Positions 27,855 through 35,975 are shown, counted from the stretch's first letter. The stretch: DNA of 47,271 nt from Bacteroidota bacterium (GCA_005884665.1 VBAT01000023.1:95811-143081); one strand, 5' to 3'. Notes: a model not told the origin generated them from the letters alone. Numbers and translations: made by a program.

Positions 27855-30284
27855 TCATTCTGTTCTCAACGATTTCACAGGGTTAGCAACCGCCGCTTTA
27901 ATGGCCTGCAGGCTTACTGTTGCAAATGCGATCAACGCAGCTACAATGCCTGCTGCAATAAACACCCACCACTGGATATTGATACGATAGGCAAAATCCT
28001 TCAGCCAGCTGTTCATAGCAAACCAGGCAATAGGGAATGCCATGAGTGAAGCGATGCCAACAAGGATGAGGAAATCCTTTGACAGCAGCCCGACAATACC
28101 CTGCACATTTGCACCTAACACCTTTCTTATTCCTATTTCCTTAATCCGTTGCGAGATGGCAAAAGCAGACAATCCAAAAAGACCCAGGCATGCAATAAAA
28201 ATCGCAATGCAGGCAAACAGGGTAAAGATCGTAGCCTGTCTTTGTTCAGATTGATACAACTTATTATAATCATCATCCAGGAAAGTGTAATCAACCGGCG
28301 TTTCGGGGAAATACTTCTTCCAGGCTGTTTCCAACGCCGAAAGAGATGACAGGATATTGCTACCTGAAATTTTTATCGAGAGACTGTTATAAAAAGCCTG
28401 GGAAGGAGATAGCATTATCATGATCATCGGTGCAATGGGCTCATGCATGGACTCAAAATGAAAATCATTGATCACGCCGATGATATGACCACGTTGGCCA
28501 CCATACCTGAAATCCTTTCCTATCGCTTCTTTGGCATCTTTCCAGCCCAGTGCCCTTACCGACGTTTCATTGATGACAAAGCTGGCGGTATCCGTTCCAT
28601 AGTCCCTGGAAAAATAGCGGCCGGCGACCATCTTTATTCCGAAGGTTGAAGTAAAATCATGATCGGATGTAACGAACTTGATATCAGTGGTTACCGGTTT
28701 AGATGAGTCACCAACATATGTGTAAGCCCCCATATTGTCCAGCAATCGGCCGGTAGGTACCCGCGATGAGCGCGTCATACTTTTGAATGCGCTGTTTTGT
28801 AAAAGTTCATTCCTGAATGCGTCGTATTGTTTTGCCACTTCGGTGGTATATGCCATTGTCACTACATGTTCTTTATCAAAACCCAAAGACTTATTCCTGA
28901 TATAGCTCAGCTGCTGGAAAACAATTACGGTTGTAATGATCAGTATTATGCTTATCGAAAACTGAACGACGACTAATACCTTACGGAAGGAAATACTATT
29001 GCCACCCACTTTGAAAAGACCTTTTAAAGTTTTTATCGGTTGGAAGGATGACATAAACAGGGCCGGATATAATCCAGACAGGATTCCAACCACGAACGGG
29101 GTCAGCAGCAATGGCAGCATGATCTTCCATTGCAGAAGTGTATAAAATGAAAGGGTTTGACCAGACATCTTATTCAGTGCTGGTAATGCGAGGAAAGTAA
29201 ACAGCCCGGCAAGCAGGATGGCCAGCCAGCAGATCAATACCGATTCACCGAGGAACTGGAAGATCAACTCGTTTCTCCTGGCCCCGGTTACTTTCCGGAT
29301 GCCTATTTCTTTTGCACGGAGTGCAGAACGCGCCGTGGAAAGATTCATGTAATTGATACAGGCTATGAGAAGGATGAATAAGGCAATCGCAGAAAAAATA
29401 TAGACCCTGCTCATATCACCATTAGGTTCTGCCTCGTAGTCGGTGTGAGAATAAAGATGTATATCGGTCAGCTTTTGCAAGCCGAGCTTGGTGAAATTAG
29501 AAGCTTTCTTGCCAACATATTCCTGTCCTGCCATGCGACGATCCAGGAAAGCGGGGAACTGCCTCACTAATCTCTCGGAAGGATAATTGTCCGGCAGCAA
29601 CAGGTAAGTAAAAAACGAGTTATTGCCCCAGTTCCTTTCAAGGTTTTTTTCGCCATAAATAGTAGAATCTTTCAATGTATTAAACGAAAGCAACATTCCC
29701 GGATGCATATGTGCGTTGGATGGAAATGCTTTATAGATCCCGGTTACTTTGACATCAAACTGGTTGTTGACGCGAATGGTTTTGTCCATGGGGTCTTCAT
29801 TCCCAAAGTATTTTTGGGCTGTTTCTTCCGTCAACATCACAGAAAATGGACCGGTCAAAGCCGTCGCCGGATTTCCTTTCAGAACTTTTACCGAAAAAAC
29901 ATCGAAAAGATTTTCATCGGCAAAAAAGAGACTTTTTTCATTGAATATTTTATCCTTGTACTTGGTTGGAGTAGAACCGTTGTCAAGGAGCCGGGTCATC
30001 TTTTTTATTTCCGGAAAATCGGTAGGAAAGTAATAGCCAAAAGGAGGGGAGATCGTGCTCAGCGTCAATGATACTACTCCATCGCTGTTGTTAAAACTCC
30101 TTGTTACGCGGTAGATATTCTTCGCGTTCTTGTTGTACCTGTCATAACTCAGTTCGTTGAGTATATAAACGGTAATTAGAAGGCAACAGGTCAGGCCAAT
30201 CGTTAAACCAAACAGGTTTATGAACGAAATGAACCTATACCTGAGCAGGTTTCTGATGGCTATCTTCAGGTAATTGCGAATCAT
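27855..30284 (-). CDS. P12: FtsX/MacB-like ABC transporter permease, ATPase-proximal
   Basis: Complete 809-residue permease and the first permease after the ATPase gene in transcription order (95-bp gap). Starts MIRNYLKIAIRNLLRYRF. First FtsX half ACINYMNLSTARSA then RAKEIGIRKVTGA; second CLGLFGLSAFAISQ then RIKEIGIRKVLGA. The second periplasmic domain has HFESMHEPIAP. NGDMSRVYIFS before TM2 resembles P9 and P11. Tail AAVANPVKSLRTE. By position it is the best candidate for the original partner of the ATPase and adaptor, with the others arising by duplication; that is an inference. Substrate unknown. Confidence 0.95.
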   Translation of the reverse strand: MIRNYLKIAIRNLLRYRFISFINLFGLTIGLTCCLLITVYILNELSYDRYNKNAKNIYRVTRSFNNSDGVVSLTLSTISPPFGYYFPTDFPEIKKMTRLLDNGSTPTKYKDKIFNEKSLFFADENLFDVFSVKVLKGNPATALTGPFSVMLTEETAQKYFGNEDPMDKTIRVNNQFDVKVTGIYKAFPSNAHMHPGMLLSFNTLKDSTIYGEKNLERNWGNNSFFTYLLLPDNYPSERLVRQFPAFLDRRMAGQEYVGKKASNFTKLGLQKLTDIHLYSHTDYEAEPNGDMSRVYIFSAIALFILLIACINYMNLSTARSALRAKEIGIRKVTGARRNELIFQFLGESVLICWLAILLAGLFTFLALPALNKMSGQTLSFYTLLQWKIMLPLLLTPFVVGILSGLYPALFMSSFQPIKTLKGLFKVGGNSISFRKVLVVVQFSISIILIITTVIVFQQLSYIRNKSLGFDKEHVVTMAYTTEVAKQYDAFRNELLQNSAFKSMTRSSRVPTGRLLDNMGAYTYVGDSSKPVTTDIKFVTSDHDFTSTFGIKMVAGRYFSRDYGTDTASFVINETSVRALGWKDAKEAIGKDFRYGGQRGHIIGVINDFHFESMHEPIAPMIMIMLSPSQAFYNSLSIKISGSNILSSLSALETAWKKYFPETPVDYTFLDDDYNKLYQSEQRQATIFTLFACIAIFIACLGLFGLSAFAISQRIKEIGIRKVLGANVQGIVGLLSKDFLILVGIASLMAFPIAWFAMNSWLKDFAYRINIQWWVFIAAGIVAALIAFATVSLQAIKAAVANPVKSLRTE

Positions 30285-30328
30285 GGCTATACTTTAAAAT
30301 GAAGATTGATTGCAGAACCCCAGTCAAA

Positions 30329-30363
30329 TCTCGAATTTTAAATTTCGAAATCCGAAATTCCGG
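30329..30363. repeat. Phased heptamer array, TTTCGAA class
   Basis: Five 7-bp words in exact phase (TCTCGAA, TTTTAAA, then TTTCGAA-like words) between the ATPase gene and P12. This is a fourth sequence class with the same period as the arrays between the permeases. A related stretch lies at 41310-41330. Confidence 0.7.
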
Positions 30364-30379
30364 CTTCGGGTTTATCCTG

Positions 30380-31057
30380 CTACACCATTATATTTTCGAG
30401 GACAGTCTGACCATCCAGCATGCGGATGATCCGGTGACTGTAACGGGCATCGTGCTCGCTATGCGTAACCATTACTACGGTTGTTCCCTGCTCGTTCAGC
30501 TCGGTAAGTAACTGCATTACTTCATTACCGTTGTGCGAGTCGAGATTACCTGTAGGCTCATCCGCCAGTATCAGCTTGGGCTTGTTGACAACAGCCCTGG
30601 CTACTGCCACACGCTGCTGCTGACCACCCGACAATTGCTGGGGATAATGGTTGCGTCGATGCATGATCTGCATCTTATCCAACACTTCTTCCACTCTTTT
30701 TTTCCTTTCGTTTCCTTTTACTCCTGTATAGATTAACGGGAGTTCTACGTTTTCGAAAACCGTCAGTTCATCGATCAGGTTAAAACTCTGGAACACAAAG
30801 CCAATATTGCGTTTGCGGAGATCGGCCCTCTTGCGTTCGTTGAATTTTGCTACTTCGATTCCATTGAACATAAAACTTCCGCTATCGGGATCGTCGAGCA
30901 GGCCTACAATATTGAGCAAAGTGGATTTCCCGCACCCGGAAGGGCCCATCACTGCCACAAACTCGCCTTCCTTTATTTCAAGCGTGAGTTTGTTTAGGGC
31001 AACTGTTTCCACTTCGTCGGTGCGATAAACTTTTTCGAGGTTGGTAATCTTGATCAT
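30380..31057 (-). CDS. ABC transporter ATP-binding protein, LolD/MacB type
   Basis: 225-residue cytoplasmic ATPase that should power the neighbouring permeases as a dimer. All motifs are present: Walker A GPSGCGKST at 38-46, Q-loop Gln90, signature LSGGQ at 142-146, Walker B LILADE at 162-167, and switch His199. Length and motifs match the LolD/MacB/FtsE group that pairs with FtsX-type permeases. It is the only ATPase gene in the window, yet twelve permeases follow it on the same strand. P12 lies 95 bp downstream and the small gene at 31089-31283 lies 31 bp upstream, so it sits in the adaptor-led operon. Function as a motor is certain from family; the substrate is not known. Confidence 0.97.
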   Translation of the reverse strand: MIKITNLEKVYRTDEVETVALNKLTLEIKEGEFVAVMGPSGCGKSTLLNIVGLLDDPDSGSFMFNGIEVAKFNERKRADLRKRNIGFVFQSFNLIDELTVFENVELPLIYTGVKGNERKKRVEEVLDKMQIMHRRNHYPQQLSGGQQQRVAVARAVVNKPKLILADEPTGNLDSHNGNEVMQLLTELNEQGTTVVMVTHSEHDARYSHRIIRMLDGQTVLENIMV

Positions 31058-31088
31058 TGTTGTTTATTTAAATAAATGCTTGTGATTT

Positions 31089-31283
31089 TTAAAGGCTGAT
31101 AAAAAAGGAGAGAGGAGAAATAGTATAATCGCTATGCTCTTTTACTTTTAATGGGTTTTGTTTTGGACTGTGGGAGGGAAGGCTCCTGCAGATCCCGTCA
31201 CATTTTTTCCCACTCTGCTTTGCCGCTGAGAAAAGGCTCAGGCAGCAAATAGCCGCGATGATGTAAAAAGCTTTTTGTTTCAT
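31089..31283 (-). CDS. Small putative secreted or membrane peptide
   Basis: 64-residue frame from the ATG at 31283, not recognised as a known family. Residues 2-4 are charged (KQK) and about 5-20 are hydrophobic (AFYIIAAICCLSLFSA), which looks like a signal peptide or single membrane anchor. Two cysteines lie close together afterwards in KKCDGIC, and the tail is hydrophilic and Ser/Lys rich. It fits tightly between the adaptor gene (30-bp gap) and the ATPase gene (31-bp gap) on the same strand, which supports a real gene. It could be a peptide substrate, a small accessory subunit, or a chance frame. A longer version starting at a TTG at 31310 is possible. Confidence 0.4.
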   Translation of the reverse strand: MKQKAFYIIAAICCLSLFSAAKQSGKKCDGICRSLPSHSPKQNPLKVKEHSDYTISPLSFFISL

Positions 31284-31313
31284 GGCAATTGATTTATGGT
31301 ATAAGGTCAAGGT

Positions 31314-32564
31314 TTACTTTAAGACCAGTTCCTGCATGTCACCATAGTTCTCATAGCTTGACGTAACGACTTTATCCCCCGGTTTCAGACCGCTCAATAC
31401 TTCATAGTAGTCCGGATTCTGGCGGCCCAATTGTATATCAACTTTGTAGGCAGTATTTCCACTTTCACTTACTTTAAAGATCCAGTTGCCCCCTGTTTGT
31501 TGGTAAAAGCCTCCTTTAGCAAGCTGTATCGCTTCGACTTCGTCACTAAACGCCAACCGTATCTGCAATGTCTGCCCGCGACGGATACCCTTAGGGACTT
31601 CGCCTACAAATTCCATATCAACCTGGAAGCGCCCGTTGGTTATCTGTATATATACTTTTTTTATGACGAGCTTATAATCCTTGTTGGCGAATGTGAAACC
31701 CCCATTTAGTCCCACCACAATTTTTGAAAGATAGTGCTCGTCAATATCCGCTCTGACTTTGTATCCGCTCAGCACATCAATTTGTCCCAATCGGTCACCC
31801 TGTCTCTTATTTTGACCAGGTTCAGCATCAAGAGATGTCAGCTGCCCGTCTACCGGTGCACGAACGATCAGGTCACCGACCTTTTTCTTGAACAGGCCGA
31901 GGGCACTTTGAGAACCTTCATAAGATTGCCTTGCCTGTTCCAACTGCTGGGAGTTGGTAAGAGAGTCCTGTTTGAGCAATTGTTCTGTGAGTTTTTTCTT
32001 TTCCAGGTAATAGTTATAGTCGTTCTCTGATTTTTTGAATTCCTGGAGACCTATAGCTTTTTGATCGTACAGTCTTTTGTTCAATTTATAAATACGTTCA
32101 GCCTCTTTCAGCTGGCTTTCAACATCCGTCATCTGGTTAAGCTTTTGCACGGTATTCTGCTGGGCAGCGTTGCGGGCAATCTGCATCTGGGTTAAGGTGT
32201 TATATACGCTCGATTGTTGTGAAAGCAGGTTTAGGGCGAGATCCGTATTGCTCAACCGTATAATGGGCTGGCCTTTTTGCATCATGGTTCCGTCTTCGAC
32301 ATATTTTTCTTCAACCCGGCCGCCCTCCAGGGCATCCAGGTAGATAGTAGTGATCGGCATCACCACGCCATTGATGGGAATGGTTTCCTGGAAAGGCCCC
32401 TTCTTGACTTCACTGATGGTGATCCGTTCCGTGTCGACATTCAGCCGGTTCTTACCTGAAGTAAGGCGCCAACTGGCGAAGGCCAGCGCAAGAATTCCCA
32501 CGATGCCGGCAATAGTCAATATTCTTTTTTTACCCCATTTCTTTTTTGCGATCACTCTGTCCAT
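31314..32564 (-). CDS. HlyD-family periplasmic adaptor (MacA-like)
   Basis: 416-residue adaptor that would link inner-membrane permeases to an outer-membrane channel. Visible order: a charged N-terminus, one membrane helix at about 14-31 (ILTIAGIVGILALAFASW), a biotinyl-lipoyl-like half near 60-105, a long coiled-coil hairpin at about 110-230 rich in Gln, Lys and Leu, the second lipoyl half (VRAPVDGQLTSLDAEPGQ), a beta-barrel, and a membrane-proximal domain ending LKPGDKVVTSSYENYGD. Length suits the MacA/HlyD family. It is the first gene of the minus-strand locus and faces the divergent sigma-54 activator gene. No TolC-type channel gene is visible in the window. Confidence 0.93.
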   Translation of the reverse strand: MDRVIAKKKWGKKRILTIAGIVGILALAFASWRLTSGKNRLNVDTERITISEVKKGPFQETIPINGVVMPITTIYLDALEGGRVEEKYVEDGTMMQKGQPIIRLSNTDLALNLLSQQSSVYNTLTQMQIARNAAQQNTVQKLNQMTDVESQLKEAERIYKLNKRLYDQKAIGLQEFKKSENDYNYYLEKKKLTEQLLKQDSLTNSQQLEQARQSYEGSQSALGLFKKKVGDLIVRAPVDGQLTSLDAEPGQNKRQGDRLGQIDVLSGYKVRADIDEHYLSKIVVGLNGGFTFANKDYKLVIKKVYIQITNGRFQVDMEFVGEVPKGIRRGQTLQIRLAFSDEVEAIQLAKGGFYQQTGGNWIFKVSESGNTAYKVDIQLGRQNPDYYEVLSGLKPGDKVVTSSYENYGDMQELVLK

Positions 32565-32727
32565 ATGAAATTTGTGTGTTTTTTACCGTTACAGTAAGGC
32601 GATCCAGAACCGCTTTTGTTACAGGTCTGAATATAGCCTGCAAAAATCCATTGGGCATATGTGATAAATATGCCAGTTTCCCGGCCATTGGTTAGCAATT
32701 ATTTACATAGACCAGAAGTACGAAGAC

Positions 32728-32765
32728 GTTCGTTTATGATACAACCACTGTACGCTTTTGATACA
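32728..32765. promoter_or_regulatory. Candidate activator binding sites: direct repeats 22 bp apart
   Basis: GTTCGTTTATGATACA at 32728-32743 and GTACGCTTTTGATACA at 32750-32765 match at 13 of 16 positions and are offset by 22 bp, about two helical turns. A further related word, CGCTTTTGTTACAG, lies at 32611-32624. Positions about 165-200 bp upstream of the adaptor start suit enhancer sites for the NtrC-type regulator encoded next door. The link to that regulator is inferred. Confidence 0.4.
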
Positions 32766-32797
32766 GTTATTGAACTGGTTATTTTCTAAAAAATTAG

Positions 32798-32828
32798 TTG
32801 CCATCGCTTTGTATTTATGGTATACTTG
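32798..32828 (+). promoter_or_regulatory. Candidate housekeeping promoter for the two-component genes
   Basis: TTG at 32798-32800, a 20-bp gap, then TATACTTG at 32821-32828. This resembles the Bacteroidota promoter form (TTTG, about 19-20 bp, TAnnTTTG) with one change in the -7 box. Transcription would begin near 32835, giving a leader of about 225 bases that includes both 8-bp-word inverted repeats. Confidence 0.42.
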
Positions 32829-32843
32829 CAGCGAGGAAGAAAG

Positions 32844-32935
32844 TTAACTAGTTTATCAGTTAACTGGTTGATTGGTTCCGAAATATTAATGATATTGCTT
32901 TACCTGATTAACGAATTAACTAATTAACCAATAAA
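32844..32935. repeat. Octamer-built inverted repeat, unit 1
   Basis: 32844-32875 is four 8-bp words in phase (TTAACTAG, TTTATCAG and two more of form TTNAYTGG). 32904-32935 is four words of the reverse form (CTGATTAA, CGAATTAA and two more). The arms are each exactly 32 bp with 28 bp between them, so the unit can fold as an imperfect long stem. Confidence 0.75.
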
Positions 32936-32942
32936 CAAAAAA

Positions 32943-33044
32943 CTAACTAGTTTATCAGTTAACCGGTTAATTGCTTCCATAAATTTCAATGATACGGCAG
33001 GTGCCTGATTAACCAATTAACTAATAAACCAATAAACTAATTTA
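32943..33044. repeat. Octamer-built inverted repeat, unit 2
   Basis: Second copy, offset 99 bp from the first. The left arm 32943-32974 is four 8-bp words and the right arm 33005-33044 is five reverse words. The middle (32975-33004) resembles the middle of unit 1 (shared TTCC and AATGATA). It ends 16 bp before the regulator's ATG. Confidence 0.75.
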
Positions 33045-33060
33045 CTAACCAGGTGTGAAC

Positions 33061-34419
33061 ATGAATTTAAAGAATGCATCTATATTAATAATAGACGACG
33101 ACCCCGATGTACTTACAGCTGTGCGGCTGTTGCTGAAAACAGAGGTAAAGGACGTAGTGACTGAAAAAAACCCGGAAAACCTTCGCTGGCATCTATCCAA
33201 AGATAGCTTTGACGTGATCCTCCTCGACATGAATTTCACGAGTTCCATTAATACTGGCAACGAAGGCCTGTTCTGGTTAAGAGAGATCCAGAAAATGAAA
33301 TCCGAAGCCGCCGTCATTATGATAACGGCCTACGGCGATATTGATCTTGCAGTGCGTTCGCTAAAGGAAGGGGCTGCTGATTTCGTGGTAAAACCATGGC
33401 ATAACGAAAAGCTCATCACCACCATAAAAGAAACACTCAAAAGAAAAAGTAACAAGACCGCCATTACTCCTTTTTCTACAGCTGACTCCATTATAGGGAA
33501 AGAACTGTTAGGTGACTCCGAAGTGATGCAGCAGATCTTCTACAAGATTGAGAAGATAGCGCCTACTGATGCCAATATTTTGATACTCGGAGAAAACGGT
33601 ACCGGTAAAGACCTGATTGCAAAAGCAATCCATCAGCAATCATTGCGCAACACAAAACCTTATATCAAGGTGGATGTGGGAGCACTAACCGAAAGCCTTT
33701 TTGAAAGCGAACTATTTGGCCACAAGAAGGGAGCATTTACCGATGCAAGAGAGGACCGGCCCGGAAGATTTGAAGCAGCTAACGGGGGCACGCTTTTTCT
33801 TGATGAAATAAGCAATATCCCGCTTCATCTACAGGCAAAACTCCTGAGTGTTTTGCAAAACAGGCAGGTTACCCGTCTCGGAAGTAATGAACCAATACCC
33901 GTCGATATCCGCCTTATCTGCGCCACCAACGCCAGCCTGAATGAACTGGCGAATGAAAACAGGTTTCGCAAAGACCTTATCTACCGTATCAATACTGTAG
34001 AGATCATAGTGCCTCCACTTCGCAAAAGAGGAAATGATATCATCGTGCTGGCCAAACATTTTACCCGTTTATACAGCAACAAATACATGAAACCCGTTCC
34101 CGAGTTCGATACAAAGGCGTTGGAAAAATTGTTGAACCATCATTACCCGGGCAATGTCCGGGAATTGCAATATATCATTGAGCGTGCCGTCATAATGGCC
34201 GATGACAATACACTTCATGCAAATGATCTCATCTTTTCTCCTATCGAATCTGCCTATAGCGCAGAGTCAGAACCAGCAGAGATGAAACTTAGCGCAGTGG
34301 AAAAGAATACGATCCTCAAAGTAATTGAAAAGCACAACGGAAATATCACCAAGGCAGCCAAGGAACTCGGTCTTACCAGGACTGCTTTATACAGGAGATT
34401 GAGCAAATATGAAATTTAA
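33061..34419 (+). CDS. Sigma-54-dependent response regulator, NtrC family
   Basis: 452-residue regulator from the ATG at 33061; an in-frame GTG two codons upstream is possible, but AGG at 33051-33053 is better spaced for the ATG. The receiver domain (about 5-125) has the acidic cluster Asp12-14, phosphoacceptor Asp56, Thr89 and Lys111. The AAA+ domain has Walker A GENGTGKD at 177-184, the sigma-54 contact loop as GAFTDA at 224-229 (the classical form is GAFTGA), and Walker B LFLDE at 245-249. A Fis-type helix-turn-helix lies at about 415-448. It should activate sigma-54 promoters after phosphorylation by the kinase encoded next. The divergent export locus is the most likely target, by position. 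Confidence 0.95.
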   Translation: MNLKNASILIIDDDPDVLTAVRLLLKTEVKDVVTEKNPENLRWHLSKDSFDVILLDMNFTSSINTGNEGLFWLREIQKMKSEAAVIMITAYGDIDLAVRSLKEGAADFVVKPWHNEKLITTIKETLKRKSNKTAITPFSTADSIIGKELLGDSEVMQQIFYKIEKIAPTDANILILGENGTGKDLIAKAIHQQSLRNTKPYIKVDVGALTESLFESELFGHKKGAFTDAREDRPGRFEAANGGTLFLDEISNIPLHLQAKLLSVLQNRQVTRLGSNEPIPVDIRLICATNASLNELANENRFRKDLIYRINTVEIIVPPLRKRGNDIIVLAKHFTRLYSNKYMKPVPEFDTKALEKLLNHHYPGNVRELQYIIERAVIMADDNTLHANDLIFSPIESAYSAESEPAEMKLSAVEKNTILKVIEKHNGNITKAAKELGLTRTALYRRLSKYEI

Positions 34420-35752
34420 AAATTTTGAATGGCGGATCGTGTTGAGGGTGGCATTTCTGCTTATCACGCTTAGCCTGGCCGCTTTTATCCTGGTGAAGCA
34501 ATGGTATGTTTATTTGTTACTGGCTGTACCGGTGATCATTTACCAGGTCGTCGAGTTTTACCGCTTTCACCATAAAGCATATACCGAACTGGAGCAATTT
34601 GTGGAGTCAGTACACTACCGCGATTTCTCCAGGTACTTTGATGTAAAACATGCGCCGGTCGATATCCAGCCGTTGCGAAAAGGCTTTAACGAGATCAATA
34701 CCACCTTCAAGGTGATCAGTAAGGAGAAAGAAACACAATATCAATACCTGCAAAAGATACTCGAGCTGGTAGATACCGGCATTCTCTCATTCGAAGAAGC
34801 AACGGGAGAAGTTGTATGGATGAATGAGACCCTGAAAAAAATGTTGCAATTGCCTTATATCAAAACGATCACTTCGCTCCGGAGAAGAGATGAGGAATTG
34901 TGTAACGAAATAATGGCATTAAAACCGGGTGAAACCAAGATCGCGACAGCGCATCCCGAACGTAGTTCTTTCAAAATATTATTATCTGCTACAGCTTTTC
35001 AAACCGATGGCAAGCTCTATAAGCTAATTGCATTCCAGAATGTGAACGAGGCATTGGATGAGACTGAATCCAAGGCCTGGCAAAAATTGCTCAGCGTATT
35101 GACACACGAGATCATGAATTCTGTCGCACCTATTTCATCTCTCGCAGAAACATTGAAAAGCCGGTTGCAGCAATCCGTTGCCATACTTAACGATGATTCG
35201 GGTTCACTGGAGGATCTTGAGATCGGCATTGAAACCATTAAAAGAAGAAGTGAAGGCCTATTGAAGTTTGCCGAAACCTATCGCAACCTTAACCGCATAA
35301 ATACATTGAACCTTCGAAAAGTTTATGTAAGGGATATTTTTGAGAACCTGCACCGCCTGATGCAACCAACACTGGAACAAAAGAGCATAGAGCTGGAAAC
35401 AATTTTAAAAGATACCGATCTTACCCTGGAAGCGGATATCAATTTATTGGAACAGGTCCTTATCAATCTTGTGCTGAATGCTATTGAGGCTGTAAAGGAT
35501 ACTCCTAATCCAAAAATTTTGCTGACTTCCTATATTGCCAATAACCGGAAGATCGTCATCAAAGTGGCGGACAATGGCAATGGAATCCCGGCGGAGGTGC
35601 TCGAAAAAATTTTTATTCCCTTTTTCAGTACCAAAAAAAGCGGGAGTGGTATCGGGCTCAGCCTTTGCAAACAAATAATGATGTTGCATAAGGGAAATAT
35701 ACAAGTGCAATCCAGGGAAGGAGAGGGAACTGCATTTCTTTTGCAATTCTGA
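34409..35752 (+). CDS. Histidine kinase with minimal extracytoplasmic loop
   Basis: 447-residue sensor kinase whose start overlaps the regulator gene by 11 bp, so the two are translationally linked. Two membrane helices at about 9-29 and 33-49 are joined by only about four residues (KQWY), leaving no real periplasmic sensor. A PAS-like region follows at about 112-215, then phosphoacceptor His233 in LTHEIMNS, the N box around Asn353-Asn357, G1 DNGNGIP at 388-394, and G2 GSGIGLSL at 412-419. The layout resembles intramembrane-sensing kinases such as BceS, which take their signal from a partner ABC permease. That parallel is an inference. Confidence 0.93.
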   Translation: MKFKNFEWRIVLRVAFLLITLSLAAFILVKQWYVYLLLAVPVIIYQVVEFYRFHHKAYTELEQFVESVHYRDFSRYFDVKHAPVDIQPLRKGFNEINTTFKVISKEKETQYQYLQKILELVDTGILSFEEATGEVVWMNETLKKMLQLPYIKTITSLRRRDEELCNEIMALKPGETKIATAHPERSSFKILLSATAFQTDGKLYKLIAFQNVNEALDETESKAWQKLLSVLTHEIMNSVAPISSLAETLKSRLQQSVAILNDDSGSLEDLEIGIETIKRRSEGLLKFAETYRNLNRINTLNLRKVYVRDIFENLHRLMQPTLEQKSIELETILKDTDLTLEADINLLEQVLINLVLNAIEAVKDTPNPKILLTSYIANNRKIVIKVADNGNGIPAEVLEKIFIPFFSTKKSGSGIGLSLCKQIMMLHKGNIQVQSREGEGTAFLLQF

Positions 35753-35803
35753 ATAGGAGAAGACAGGTAGTGTCCCTGTTTGAAAAAGTAGAACGGCCAC
35801 AGA

Positions 35804-35903
35804 CCTGCCGGCAGGCGGGGAGTCACGGAGCTTTCTTCTCTGTGGTCCTCCGTTTCTTCTCAGAGGTCCTCTGTGGGCAAATTCAAATCCGATAGCTATC
35901 GGA
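35804..35903. repeat. Palindromes and 21-bp direct repeat in intergenic region
   Basis: 35804-35815 is palindrome CCTGCCGGCAGG. 35832-35852 and 35853-35873 are two 21-bp copies (starting TTTCTTCTC, 17 of 21 alike), which is three 7-bp words each. 35888-35903 is the perfect palindrome TCCGATAGCTATCGGA, related to the 18-bp palindromes at 9925 and 20057. The kinase gene ends just upstream, so some may act in termination; no T run supports that. Confidence 0.65.
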
Positions 35904-35931
35904 TAAGGCACTACCGGAGATCAAAGACCGG

Positions 35932-35960
35932 TTTAAATTGGACATTAACAAATACCTTTG
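35932..35960 (+). promoter_or_regulatory. Candidate promoter of the hydroxyproline operon
   Basis: TACCTTTG at 35953-35960 is a perfect match to the Bacteroidota -7 box TAnnTTTG. TTTA at 35932-35935 is a fair -33 box 17 bp away. Transcription would begin near 35966, about ten bases before the ATG at 35976. Confidence 0.5.
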
Positions 35961-35975
35961 AGTAAATAACGGATC

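Larger units (their letters stand above)
32565..33060. promoter_or_regulatory. 496-bp divergent control region
   Basis: Gene-free region between the adaptor (minus) and the response regulator (plus). From left to right it holds a single repeat word at 32610-32624, a pair of related words 22 bp apart at 32728-32765, a promoter-like pair at 32798-32828, and two inverted-repeat units built of 8-bp words at 32844-32935 and 32943-33044. A convincing sigma-54 promoter (GG, ten bases, GC with good flanks) was not found; the best GG-N10-GC on the minus strand is at 32649-32636, with poor flanks. Confidence 0.6.

Noticed and set aside
32636-32649. GG-N10-GC sigma-54 promoter on the minus strand before the adaptor
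   Set aside because: Only the two dinucleotides match; the bases beside them do not fit TGGCAC or TTGC, and such a pair is expected by chance in 500 bp.
33730-33750. GAFTDA in place of GAFTGA as a sign of a dead sigma-54 activator
   Set aside because: Other AAA+ motifs are complete and this loop is known to vary at the fifth position, so loss of function is not supported.
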